Source: CAMCTV01 sp964420985
Lineage (GTDB): Bacteria; Bacteroidota; Bacteroidia; Flavobacteriales_D; Sanyastnellaceae
Direction of reading: 5' to 3'
Length of the DNA: 64,000 bases
Assembly: GCA_964420985.1 (NCBI GenBank)
Contig: CAYQUT010000001.1
Location: 186,001 to 250,000 of the forward strand
The notes under the pieces were generated by a model. It saw only the letters and a list, made by a program, of their open reading frames with translations. It was not told where the DNA came from and made no database searches. Shown in pieces: positions 43,068 to 52,073 of the stretch; position 1 is the first letter of the stretch; each line of letters begins with the position of its first letter. The position numbers and the translations under genes are program-made.

Positions 43068-46000
43068 ATGAATCACCAAGGTCCTGTTTTTTGGGTTTGT
43101 CGCAGTTCGGCAGGGAGCGGTAAAACCTATAGTTTGGTCAAACAATTTCTTACTCTTTGCCTGAGAGAGAAGGCAGCAGATGCCTACGTCCATATTTTGG
43201 CCATCACTTTTACCAACAATGCTGCTGCTGAAATGAAGAGTCGGATTTTGGCCAGGCTGCATGACTTTTCCCAGGGAACCCAATTGTCAAAGGACAGTGC
43301 TGGTGGCCAGTTGTTTTGGTTGTTACAAGCGGAATTGAATATTGATCCATTGGATTTGGAGATGAGGGCAAAGGCAACACTGTCCCACATTCTTCATCAT
43401 TACCATCGATTCTCTGTTTCCACCATTGATTCATTCATACATCGAATTGTTCGCGCGTTTTCACGCGATTTGAGTCAGCATCCAGATTTTAATATCGAAA
43501 TGGATACGGATAGGGTGTTGGAAGAGGTGGTGGATCGCTGTTTGGATCAGGCAGGTAAGGTGGATGCGGTGACGAAGTATTTAAAGAAGTTGGTTCAAAT
43601 TCAAATGGAGGATGGGAAGTCTTGGAATCCAAAATCAGTGATGTTGGAGTACGCCAAGACCATAACGACTGAATGGGGGATGGCCGCGCTAGAAACCCAG
43701 AAAGAAGCAGGGTTGACCTTGTCTGATTTTGAGAGAATTTTTCAAAATCTATTTGTAATAAAAGACCGTTTGATGCAGACGCCGCAGAATATGGCTTCTG
43801 AAATTCATAACCTATTGTGGAGTTGTTCACAGGATAAGAATGATCATGCCCGCAAGGGGTATTTCCTGGATGTATTTGCCAAATTAAAAGAGTCCCCTAC
43901 ATTATTTTACGACGGCAATCCTTTTGTCAAGCCTCAATTGTCCAGTTGGTGGACACAAGGAGAGGAGGCCAGTTGGTTTAGAACCAAAGAGGGTAATGTG
44001 CAAGTAAAGCCTTTGTTTGAGGCCAATGCAACAGAAGTGGCCAATAAGGTGATTGAATTATGGGAGTGGTTCCATGGATCAGAAATCAAGCAAGTTTATT
44101 TGGTTGACGCCATTATAAAGAATTTTTATGCCATGGGTTTGGTGCATTATCTGCACGGACTTTCAGAGGGCATCAAGGAAGAGCGAAATTTTTTAATGAT
44201 TCAAGATTTTCATCAGATGATTTCAAAAGTAATGGTCAATAATCCAACTCCTTTCGTTTATGAAAAGGTGGGAGAACGATATGATCATTTGCTTTTTGAT
44301 GAGTTTCAGGATACTTCAAAATTGCAATGGCGCAATTTTCTTCCCTTGGTCCACCAGGGGATGTCAAAGGGGGGAGAGGTTTTTGTTGTGGGTGATGGCA
44401 AACAGTCCATTTATCGGTGGCGTAATGGAGATGTGCATCAATTTGTCAACCTTCCGGAAATTCCCAAGGATGATGGTTTGGATGGTTTAGAGACTCTATT
44501 GGCTGATGGTTACAAAAGTATGGAGCTCAATACCAATAGACGTTCTCACAAAAATGTTGTAGTATTTAACAATGCATATTTTGACGCCATTCGCGAAAAA
44601 ATGACGGATGTAAACAAGAAAGTTTATGTCAATCAGGCTCAATTGCCGCATCATCCAGATGATGGATTTGTACGTTACAAATTGTTTCAAAATAAAGGTA
44701 CCGCTAGAGAGGATATGATGGCTGACTTGGTAGAGTCTATTCAAGCAGCACATGCGGATGGTTTTGCTTATTCTGATATGGCCATCCTAACGCGGAAGGG
44801 AAGAAAGGAAGCTGCCCCGATTGCTGCGGCTCTGAAGGAGCATGGTATTCCCATGAATACCCATGATAGTTTTTTACTTTCATTATCAGCAAAAGTTAGA
44901 ACGGTCATGTCTTATTTGTCTTTCTTGGCCAAGCCCAAGGAAGTGTATTTCAGATTTGATTTGCTTCGTTCACTTTCTGAATTAGAGGAATTGTCTTTTG
45001 ATTTGACAGCCGCCATTGATGCATGTATGATTATGCAGGGGAAAGAAGGGAAGGAAAGGCGTGTTCTGGGAGGTGTAGAGGGGTATTTAATACAATGGAA
45101 TCCCAGATTGAAATCAAGATGGGAAACGGGTTTATCCGCTTATGATTTGGCCAAGTCTTTTATTGACGATCTTCAATTGGGAATGGATGAATACTTGGAG
45201 TTCTTGTTGGATCAGTTGTCTCAGAAGTCAACACAATGGGGCTATTATCCGGCAGAAGTTATTTCCTGGTGGACCAAGGCCAAAGAGAAGCTCTGTATTC
45301 AAAGCAATGTTAGTGACGATGCAATAAAGATCATGACCATTCACCGTTCCAAAGGCTTAGAATTTCCAGTTGTTTTTTATCCCCGTTTTCAATCCAAAAA
45401 TCCATCTCAAAATATTTGGGTTCCCATTGATGTTCCTGGTATTCCATTGAAGGATGTTTACCTCAGATTTAGTGCTGCTGAACCCAAGTATTATCAGCCT
45501 CAAGCTTTTGTAGAAGAATACAACAATCAATTATTGGATCAATTTAATTTGATGTATGTAGCGCAAACGCGCGCAGAGGAAAGATTGTACATTTTTCAAG
45601 AAGAAATTATTGCTGAAAAGGGATCCGAAGATGAGGTAGCCATTACGGATACATTATTCACGCAAACCTTTAAAGATGTTTTTGAAGCCCTTGGAGCTAG
45701 CCATTCTGAACAGTCATGGTGTCTTGGTAATCCATCAAAAAAGAAGGGAGAATCAAAGGCCTCATCTGTTGAGATAAGGGAAATGAAATCGCAAGCGAAT
45801 TCAAAAAAGGTGAATATCCGATTTTCTGCCACCAAAAGGAATGAAGCACATGATCATTGGTTGGCCCGAAAACGGGGTGAGCGTACACATGCCTTTTTGC
45901 AGCTGATGCTGGTGCATCAGGATTTACAAAAGGCATTGGAAATTTTCAATCAATTGGAACCAAAGGCTGAATTGGAAGAGGTAAATCATTGGATTGGGTT

Positions 46001-46301
46001 GTCCAATAATACAGATTGGATGAATTTGGTATTATCCACGCAAGAAAATCCTTGGCGAATAGAAGAATCATTATTGCTATATGGAGGAAAAGAGTTAAGG
46101 CCAGATGCTTATCGAATCAAGGAGAATTATATTGAATTGATTGACTTCAAAACCGGCAAAGAAAAGGCTGAACATTTGAGCCAAATTGATGATTATTCCA
46201 AGGTTTTATTCGATATTTGGGGGATGCCTGTTAAGGGCATGCTTTTTTACACCGAAAACCAAAAATGGATACATTCAACCTATCAAGGTCAGCTTTTTTA
46301 A
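43068..46301 (+). CDS. AddA-like UvrD/REP helicase-nuclease
   Basis: 1077 residues from MNHQGPVFWVCRSSAGSGKTYSLV. Superfamily-1 helicase motifs in order: Walker A SSAGSGKT (about 13-20), YDHLLFDEFQDTSKLQW (motif II), VVGDGKQSIYRWRNGD (III), IMTIHRSKGLEFPVVFYP (V), YVAQTRAEERLYIF (VI). The C-terminal PD-(D/E)xK nuclease shows ENYIELIDFKTGKE. It should unwind and resect double-strand ends with the AddB-like protein encoded at 29964-32711; the two genes are unusually 10 kb apart. An in-frame extension to 42816 overlaps mbnP and is rejected. Confidence 0.92.
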   Translation: MNHQGPVFWVCRSSAGSGKTYSLVKQFLTLCLREKAADAYVHILAITFTNNAAAEMKSRILARLHDFSQGTQLSKDSAGGQLFWLLQAELNIDPLDLEMRAKATLSHILHHYHRFSVSTIDSFIHRIVRAFSRDLSQHPDFNIEMDTDRVLEEVVDRCLDQAGKVDAVTKYLKKLVQIQMEDGKSWNPKSVMLEYAKTITTEWGMAALETQKEAGLTLSDFERIFQNLFVIKDRLMQTPQNMASEIHNLLWSCSQDKNDHARKGYFLDVFAKLKESPTLFYDGNPFVKPQLSSWWTQGEEASWFRTKEGNVQVKPLFEANATEVANKVIELWEWFHGSEIKQVYLVDAIIKNFYAMGLVHYLHGLSEGIKEERNFLMIQDFHQMISKVMVNNPTPFVYEKVGERYDHLLFDEFQDTSKLQWRNFLPLVHQGMSKGGEVFVVGDGKQSIYRWRNGDVHQFVNLPEIPKDDGLDGLETLLADGYKSMELNTNRRSHKNVVVFNNAYFDAIREKMTDVNKKVYVNQAQLPHHPDDGFVRYKLFQNKGTAREDMMADLVESIQAAHADGFAYSDMAILTRKGRKEAAPIAAALKEHGIPMNTHDSFLLSLSAKVRTVMSYLSFLAKPKEVYFRFDLLRSLSELEELSFDLTAAIDACMIMQGKEGKERRVLGGVEGYLIQWNPRLKSRWETGLSAYDLAKSFIDDLQLGMDEYLEFLLDQLSQKSTQWGYYPAEVISWWTKAKEKLCIQSNVSDDAIKIMTIHRSKGLEFPVVFYPRFQSKNPSQNIWVPIDVPGIPLKDVYLRFSAAEPKYYQPQAFVEEYNNQLLDQFNLMYVAQTRAEERLYIFQEEIIAEKGSEDEVAITDTLFTQTFKDVFEALGASHSEQSWCLGNPSKKKGESKASSVEIREMKSQANSKKVNIRFSATKRNEAHDHWLARKRGERTHAFLQLMLVHQDLQKALEIFNQLEPKAELEEVNHWIGLSNNTDWMNLVLSTQENPWRIEESLLLYGGKELRPDAYRIKENYIELIDFKTGKEKAEHLSQIDDYSKVLFDIWGMPVKGMLFYTENQKWIHSTYQGQLF

Positions 46302-49300
46302 ATTGTTGGATAGCAACAATCATTGTTTGTTTTATAGGACAATTCAAACCATTGGCACAGTCACATGATGATTTGGTAGCCATGGGAAAAGTTCCGGCCA
46401 AGAGTGCCAGGTCAAATCGTGTAGCGGATCAGTTGAAAGCCGCGGCTTGCGCACCTTCAACGGCATTACGAGATTTGGATTGGAACAATGTGAGCGCATT
46501 AATCGAGACGGGTGGTTCATTGTGGCAAGACCGGGCCAATGGACGATCCCATTATTTTGTTCCCAAGGAAGGCAATGTATCTGTGTTATTCGCTGGCTCG
46601 CTTTGGATGGGGGGTATATCTCCAGACCAACAGTTGAAAATGGCCGCCATTCTGTATCGCTATGATGGAAATGATTATTGGCCAGGTCCATTGACCAATG
46701 ACGGCAGTGCATCTACCAATGATGCCGTTTGTCAGCAGTGGGATCGCTTTACCATATCCTATCGTCAAGATGCCCAACGTCAGAGACAGTATTTTGAATG
46801 TGTCAATGATCCAGACTGTGATGTGGACGCCACCATGGGTGGTCCTTATTCCATCCCCAGCTATTTTTATGATTATCCGGCTATGGGCAATACGGCACAA
46901 GGTCAAGACATGTACATTGCTCCATTTTATGATTTTGACCAAGATGGATTGTACGACCCACAAAGTGGTGATTATCCTTGGTTTGATTTTACTCGGGAAA
47001 TCAATTGCGCAACACGTAAACGTGAAGATATAGTCCCTTTGTATGGCGATGTAAATTATTACTGGGTGTTCAATGACAAAGGAAATGCACATACTGAGTC
47101 ACAAGGCCAACCCATTGGAATGGAAATTCGGGCTCAGGCTTTTGCATTTAACACCAATGACGAAATCAACAACATGACGTTTTACAATTATGTGTTGATC
47201 AATCAAGGAACCCAAACGCTAAAGGAAACTTATTTTGGAACGTGGATCGATTGTGATGTGGGTGGCCATACGGATGATTATGTGGGTTGTGATGTGCAAC
47301 GTGGTTTGGGCTACGGGTACAATGGTCCTGCGGTTGATAATCCCACTGGACTTTCTCCTGGATATGGCGCCAATCCTCCGGCAGTAGGGGTTGATTTTTT
47401 TGAAGGTCCGTACCAGGATGAAGACTCCATTGACAACCCATTGACCACCGATATTTTGGAAGCCATTGATTTGAAAGGAATCCCATACAAAGGAATCGGT
47501 ATCGGTTATGGCGATGGAGTTGTCGATAATGAGCGATTTGGAATGCGCAAGTTCCTCTACCATGGCAATGGTTCGGGGCCAGCAGGTTATCCAACAATAG
47601 CCATTCACTATTACAATTACATGCGTGGATTTTGGAAAAACGGTCAACGCATGGCCTATGGTGGCAATGCACTAACGGAAGCCTCGGGTGCTGATTTATC
47701 CATCGGTGCAGATTTTATGTTTCCTGGTGACACTGATCCATACAACTTTGGAACTTTAGGAACTGGGACTTCTCCATGGACAGAGGTGAGCAGCGGGAAC
47801 CCTGCAGGTGATCGTCGATTTATGCAAAGTGCGGGACCTTTTACTTTAGAGCCGGGCGATTACAACAACATCACAGTAGGTGTAGTGTACGCGCGTTCTT
47901 TGAGTGGAACCCCTTTTGAATCGGTGAATTTGGTTCGCTCAGCCGATGACAAAGCCCAGGCTTTATTTGACAATTGTTTTGAGTTGGTTTCGGGCCCAGA
48001 TGCGCCAGATGTTGCTGTGCGCGAATTGGACCGTGAGATTATTTTAATGCTGAGCAATGACAACGTGATCAGTTCAAATTATCAGGAGCAATATGCATTG
48101 GTGGACCCTACCATCCCTGAATTTGATAGTGATTTAAATCCATTGACTCCAGAACAAAGGCGTTACAACTTTGAAGGATATATGGTGTATCAATTGGCCA
48201 ACAATAAAGTAACCAGTGCAGATTTGTATGACATTACAAAAGCTCGGTTGGTGGCGCAATGTGATGTGCAAAATGGTGTAGGTACCATTGTCAATTTTGA
48301 GCGAGATCCCGAAACTGGAGAAATTACTCCGTTGTTGATGGTTCAAGGAAGCGATGAGGGTATCCGCCGTTCTTTTCAAATCAAAACAGATGCCTTTGCT
48401 CAAGGAGATAACCGACTGATCAACCACAAGACTTATTATTTCATGGCTGTTGCCTATGGATACAACAACTATGAAGATTATAATGTAGGATTGGCTATTG
48501 GACAAGATCAACCCTTCTTGGCCTCAAGAAAAGCTGTGTTTGGTGCAATACCCGTGATTTCAGCCATCCCCCACAGTCAAACCCCAGCCAATGGCGGTTC
48601 CATTTTGAACGCGCAGTATGGTGATGGCGTTTCGTTGACGCGTATTGAAGGAAAAGGAAATGGATTGAACAGTTTGACTTTGGATCCTGCAACAGAGGCG
48701 GCCATTTTGGCCAACGTTACTTCATCAGAGTGCACTTACCTTCCTGGTATGGGTCCTGTTGATGTGAAAGTGGTTGACCCATTGGCATTGCCAGCGGCAG
48801 ATTTTGAGTTGTCTTTGATAGCAACAGACAATACGGAGTCTAGTCCGGATTCTATGTCCTGGCAGTTGGTGAATTTAACCACGGGCGATACCTTAACTCC
48901 AGCACATAGCTTTAAAGTGGGTAGCGAGGATGTATTGTTGGATTATGGATTGTCCATCAACTGGAGTCAATACCAATACTTGAATGATGATGGAGCTTTT
49001 GTAAAACATTATACCGAGTTGATTTCCGGCAGCATGGAGTTTGCTGATCCATCAAAACCATGGTTTGCAGGTATTCCAGATCAAGAAGGTTTCCAAGAAG
49101 GCAATTGGTTAAGAGCAGGAAGTGTAAAGACAGAGGGAACAGATGCAACAGCTTTGTTTGAACAGTTGTATGATGATTTTGAACAAGGAAGCGGCGATGA
49201 TCCTTTCACAGATGCATCTGAGAAATATGAAAGTGTAGTAGGCGGAACCTGGGGACCTTATTGCTTGGCATCTTACTCTGTGTTGAACTTTGATGCAGAT

Positions 49301-50506
49301 GGCGATGCAACAACGCCAGCGGTAACGGTCAATAACGTTGCACCAACGATCAATGATGTAAAGGGAGACAACAATACGATTGACGCAGACCGCAGAAGCA
49401 ATATCCGCGGATTGAACAATGTGGATGTTGTGATGACGAGCGACAAGAGCAAGTGGACCCGCTGCGTGGTGTTTGAGATGAACGCCAACGGGCTAGCAGA
49501 TGACAGTGATGGCATCAGCAACGGTACACCAAGCAAAATGAAGATGCGTCACCACAAGTCAGTTGACAAGAATGGAAAGACAGCTGATCAACCCGGCTTC
49601 AATGCTGCTGAAGGAAACTTGGTAGGCGAATGGGGAATGGGATGGTTCCCTGGCTATGCCATTGACCTAGGAACGGGTGAACGCTTGAACATGGCCTTTG
49701 GAGAGGACTCATGGCTAGTAGGAGAGAATGGCAATGACATGATTTGGAACCCAACGTCCAACTTGATTGCCCCACAAGGCTTTGGCGCAGTGGCAGCAGG
49801 ACAACATTGGATTTATGTGTTTAAGAACTTTGCCAATGAGGACAACAGTACCACAGTGGTACCGGGTTATGACAATGGACAATTCATGTATGATCAGTTG
49901 AGCAATAGTGCACTCAGCTCAAGCAACTGGAAGAAACTCTTCCGTGCGGCAACATGGGTGGGATCAGCGGCATTGACACCTGGCTATAGCTTGTTGTCAG
50001 TAGAAGATGGATTGATACCCAATACCTTGCGTGTGAGATTGCGTGTTGCGCAGGCTTATGACAAGTTCCGATACAACAGCGGTGATGTGAATGATTTGAG
50101 CAGCGCGCAAAATACATGGAGACCATTGTATCGCTTCAGCACCAAGGGCATTGCACCGGTCTTGGGAGATGTTGCTACAGCGGAGGATGCATTGGGTATG
50201 ATCAATGTGGTTCCAAACCCTTACTATGCATTCAGCTTGTATGAGACGAGTAAGTTGGACAACCGCATTAAGATTACCAACTTGCCTGAGGAATGTGTGG
50301 TTACAATCTATGACATGAACGGAACGTTGATCAGACAGTTCAAGAAGGCCGATCCGCTGACGAGCTTGGATTGGGATTTGAAGAACAGCAAGAATATTCC
50401 TATTGCCTCAGGCACTTACATCATCCATGTAAATGTCCCTGGAGTGGGAGAAAAGATCTTGAAATGGTTCGGCGTAATGCGCCCCGTGGATTTGGATAAT
50501 TTCTAA
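46265..50506 (+). CDS. Large exported protein with type IX-like C-terminus, function unknown
   Basis: 1413 residues overlapping the AddA-like gene by 37 bases. A hydrophobic N-terminus (FLNCWIATIIVCFIGQFKPLAQ) acts as signal peptide. The body has recurring Asp/Gly/Tyr-rich strand motifs (DFDQDGLYDPQSGDYPWFDF, FYNYVLINQGTQTLKETYFGTWIDCDVGG). The C-terminus (INVVPNPYYAFSLYETS ... ITNLPEECVVTIYDMNGTLIRQF ... SGTYIIHVNV) resembles type IX sorting domains. I know similar very large proteins across Bacteroidota but no function. The last third is compositionally a little different, with more AAC and CAC codons. Confidence 0.8.
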   Translation: MDTFNLSRSAFLNCWIATIIVCFIGQFKPLAQSHDDLVAMGKVPAKSARSNRVADQLKAAACAPSTALRDLDWNNVSALIETGGSLWQDRANGRSHYFVPKEGNVSVLFAGSLWMGGISPDQQLKMAAILYRYDGNDYWPGPLTNDGSASTNDAVCQQWDRFTISYRQDAQRQRQYFECVNDPDCDVDATMGGPYSIPSYFYDYPAMGNTAQGQDMYIAPFYDFDQDGLYDPQSGDYPWFDFTREINCATRKREDIVPLYGDVNYYWVFNDKGNAHTESQGQPIGMEIRAQAFAFNTNDEINNMTFYNYVLINQGTQTLKETYFGTWIDCDVGGHTDDYVGCDVQRGLGYGYNGPAVDNPTGLSPGYGANPPAVGVDFFEGPYQDEDSIDNPLTTDILEAIDLKGIPYKGIGIGYGDGVVDNERFGMRKFLYHGNGSGPAGYPTIAIHYYNYMRGFWKNGQRMAYGGNALTEASGADLSIGADFMFPGDTDPYNFGTLGTGTSPWTEVSSGNPAGDRRFMQSAGPFTLEPGDYNNITVGVVYARSLSGTPFESVNLVRSADDKAQALFDNCFELVSGPDAPDVAVRELDREIILMLSNDNVISSNYQEQYALVDPTIPEFDSDLNPLTPEQRRYNFEGYMVYQLANNKVTSADLYDITKARLVAQCDVQNGVGTIVNFERDPETGEITPLLMVQGSDEGIRRSFQIKTDAFAQGDNRLINHKTYYFMAVAYGYNNYEDYNVGLAIGQDQPFLASRKAVFGAIPVISAIPHSQTPANGGSILNAQYGDGVSLTRIEGKGNGLNSLTLDPATEAAILANVTSSECTYLPGMGPVDVKVVDPLALPAADFELSLIATDNTESSPDSMSWQLVNLTTGDTLTPAHSFKVGSEDVLLDYGLSINWSQYQYLNDDGAFVKHYTELISGSMEFADPSKPWFAGIPDQEGFQEGNWLRAGSVKTEGTDATALFEQLYDDFEQGSGDDPFTDASEKYESVVGGTWGPYCLASYSVLNFDADGDATTPAVTVNNVAPTINDVKGDNNTIDADRRSNIRGLNNVDVVMTSDKSKWTRCVVFEMNANGLADDSDGISNGTPSKMKMRHHKSVDKNGKTADQPGFNAAEGNLVGEWGMGWFPGYAIDLGTGERLNMAFGEDSWLVGENGNDMIWNPTSNLIAPQGFGAVAAGQHWIYVFKNFANEDNSTTVVPGYDNGQFMYDQLSNSALSSSNWKKLFRAATWVGSAALTPGYSLLSVEDGLIPNTLRVRLRVAQAYDKFRYNSGDVNDLSSAQNTWRPLYRFSTKGIAPVLGDVATAEDALGMINVVPNPYYAFSLYETSKLDNRIKITNLPEECVVTIYDMNGTLIRQFKKADPLTSLDWDLKNSKNIPIASGTYIIHVNVPGVGEKILKWFGVMRPVDLDNF

Positions 50507-50514
50507 AACAGAAA

Positions 50515-50745
50515 TTAGGGCTTAGCGGGCTCTGCATGCATGGTATCAGCAGCTGCGTGAGTGGTGTCAGCGTTTTCCGTGGTGTCTTTTAGGACAACAG
50601 TAACATTTGAAAAATCACCGGCCAATTGGTTTTTAGGAGCTCTGGTGTTGTTGTTGACAGATACAAATAATAATGTCATAAAAACGCCTCCAGCGATAAT
50701 GGAGTACAATACGGGTGATGATTCTTTGCTGTGATTTTGTGCCAT
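50515..50745 (-). CDS. Small single-pass membrane protein
   Basis: 76 residues: short basic-polar N-terminus (MAQNHSKESSPV), one membrane span (LYSIIAGGVFMTLLFVSV), then an outward Thr/Asp/Ala-rich tail with repeated DTT and DTMHA-like phrases. No named family. A well-spaced promoter precedes it. It is convergent with the 1413-residue gene, 8 bases apart. Confidence 0.65.
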   Translation of the reverse strand: MAQNHSKESSPVLYSIIAGGVFMTLLFVSVNNNTRAPKNQLAGDFSNVTVVLKDTTENADTTHAAADTMHAEPAKP

Positions 50746-50763
50746 AGTACTTTTTTCTTGGCA

Positions 50764-50793
50764 CGAAAATAATCAAAATCAAGTAAAATCCAA
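50764..50793 (-). promoter_or_regulatory. Promoter of the small membrane protein gene
   Basis: Minus-strand TTG (50793-50791), 19 bases, TATTTTCG (50771-50764), then an 18-base leader to the ATG. The TATTTTCG form recurs on the minus strand upstream of tRNA-Pro. Confidence 0.5.
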
Positions 50794-50849
50794 CGCTGAC
50801 AATTCACAGCTGTTGCGAATTGCAGTATCTTTATTGCAAATCAAGAAAG

Positions 50850-52073
50850 ATGGACCCAAAAAAATCTTTTGTTGCTGCTTTGGCCCAAGAAGCTGCCTTG
50901 TCTCCTAAGGAAGAAATGTTAGAGGTGGCCAAGAGACGTCATCATTTGACCATCGGTATACCCAGGGAGACGAGTTTCCAGGAAAGACGTGTGGCGTTGG
51001 TTCCAGAGAGTGTTGGTTTATTGGTCAACAATGGTCATGAGGTCATTGTTGAGACCAATGCAGGTCTTGAATCCAAGTTCACTGACCATGATTACAGTGA
51101 GGCTGGTGCCACCATTGTTTACGACAAAAGTGCGGTGTTTAAAGCGGACATTCTACTGAAAGTTGCCCCACCTAGTTTGGAGGAAATTGGCATGATGCCA
51201 GGTAAACAAACGCTGATCTCAGCGCTTCAGTTGAGTGCCCAAAAGGTGGATCTTTTTCAAGCTTTGGCCAATAAAAAAATTACGGCCATTGCCTGGGATT
51301 ACATCCGCGATGAGGCTGGTATTTTCCCGGTAGTCCGGGCAATGGGTGAAATAGCCGGATATACTTCCGTTCAAATTGCCGCTGAATATTTGTCCCACAC
51401 CCATGGTGGTCAGGGTTTGATGTTTGGTGGTATTTCTGGGGTGCGTCCAACAGAAGTGGTTATTTTGGGTGCGGGAACAGTGGGAGAATTTGCTACACGT
51501 GCTGCTATCGGAATGGGTGCTTCAGTCAAATTGTTTGACAATGATATTTACCGTTTGCGTCGTTTGCAAAATGATTTGGGAACACGCATTTGGACTTCAA
51601 CCATTTTACCTTCTGAATTGCGCAATGCGTTAGAAACGGCGGATGTGGTAATAGGAGCCATTCACAGCTCTAAGGGTCGTACACCCATGGTGGTAACGGA
51701 GGACATGATGAGCAACATGAAGTTTGGAAGTGTGGCCGTAGATGTGAGTATTGACCAAGGAGGTTGCTTTGAAACGTCAAGGGTAACCAATCATGATCAT
51801 CCCGTTTATCAAACACATGGTGTCATTCATTATTGTGTGCCCAACATTGCCGCTCGCGTGTCCAGAACGGCCTCTTATGCCCTCAGCAACATCTTTGCCC
51901 CAGACCTATTGCAGATGGGGGATGAAGGTGGTGTGGTCAATTTGATTAGAGGCCACGCAGGATGGCAATCTGGGGTGTATATGTACCACGGTACCCTGAC
52001 CAATGAGACCATCGGCACTCATTTTGAATTGCCTTGGAAGCCATTGGAATTGCTGATAGCAACGGGTTTTTAA
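50850..52073 (+). CDS. ald: Alanine dehydrogenase
   Basis: 407 residues from MDPKKSFVAALAQEA; an upstream TTG would add 10 codons across the -7-like TATCTTTA at 50826. The AlaDH/PNT N-terminal domain has IGIPRETSFQERRVALVPESV and DILLKVAPP; the NAD domain has EVVILGAGTVGEFATRAAIGMGASVKLFD; VSIDQGGCFETSR and HYCVPNIAARVSRTASYAL follow. It interconverts L-alanine and pyruvate with NAD. The 30-residue N-terminal extension relative to classic AlaDH is seen in many Bacteroidota homologues (from memory). Its stop abuts the stop of the convergent phosphatase gene with no spacer. Confidence 0.9.
   Translation: MDPKKSFVAALAQEAALSPKEEMLEVAKRRHHLTIGIPRETSFQERRVALVPESVGLLVNNGHEVIVETNAGLESKFTDHDYSEAGATIVYDKSAVFKADILLKVAPPSLEEIGMMPGKQTLISALQLSAQKVDLFQALANKKITAIAWDYIRDEAGIFPVVRAMGEIAGYTSVQIAAEYLSHTHGGQGLMFGGISGVRPTEVVILGAGTVGEFATRAAIGMGASVKLFDNDIYRLRRLQNDLGTRIWTSTILPSELRNALETADVVIGAIHSSKGRTPMVVTEDMMSNMKFGSVAVDVSIDQGGCFETSRVTNHDHPVYQTHGVIHYCVPNIAARVSRTASYALSNIFAPDLLQMGDEGGVVNLIRGHAGWQSGVYMYHGTLTNETIGTHFELPWKPLELLIATGF

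Noticed and set aside
46586..47672. Several 120-168 residue minus-strand frames opposite the 1413-residue protein
   Set aside because: They are shadows of a codon-biased gene with low-complexity products rich in His, Ile and Pro and no independent support.
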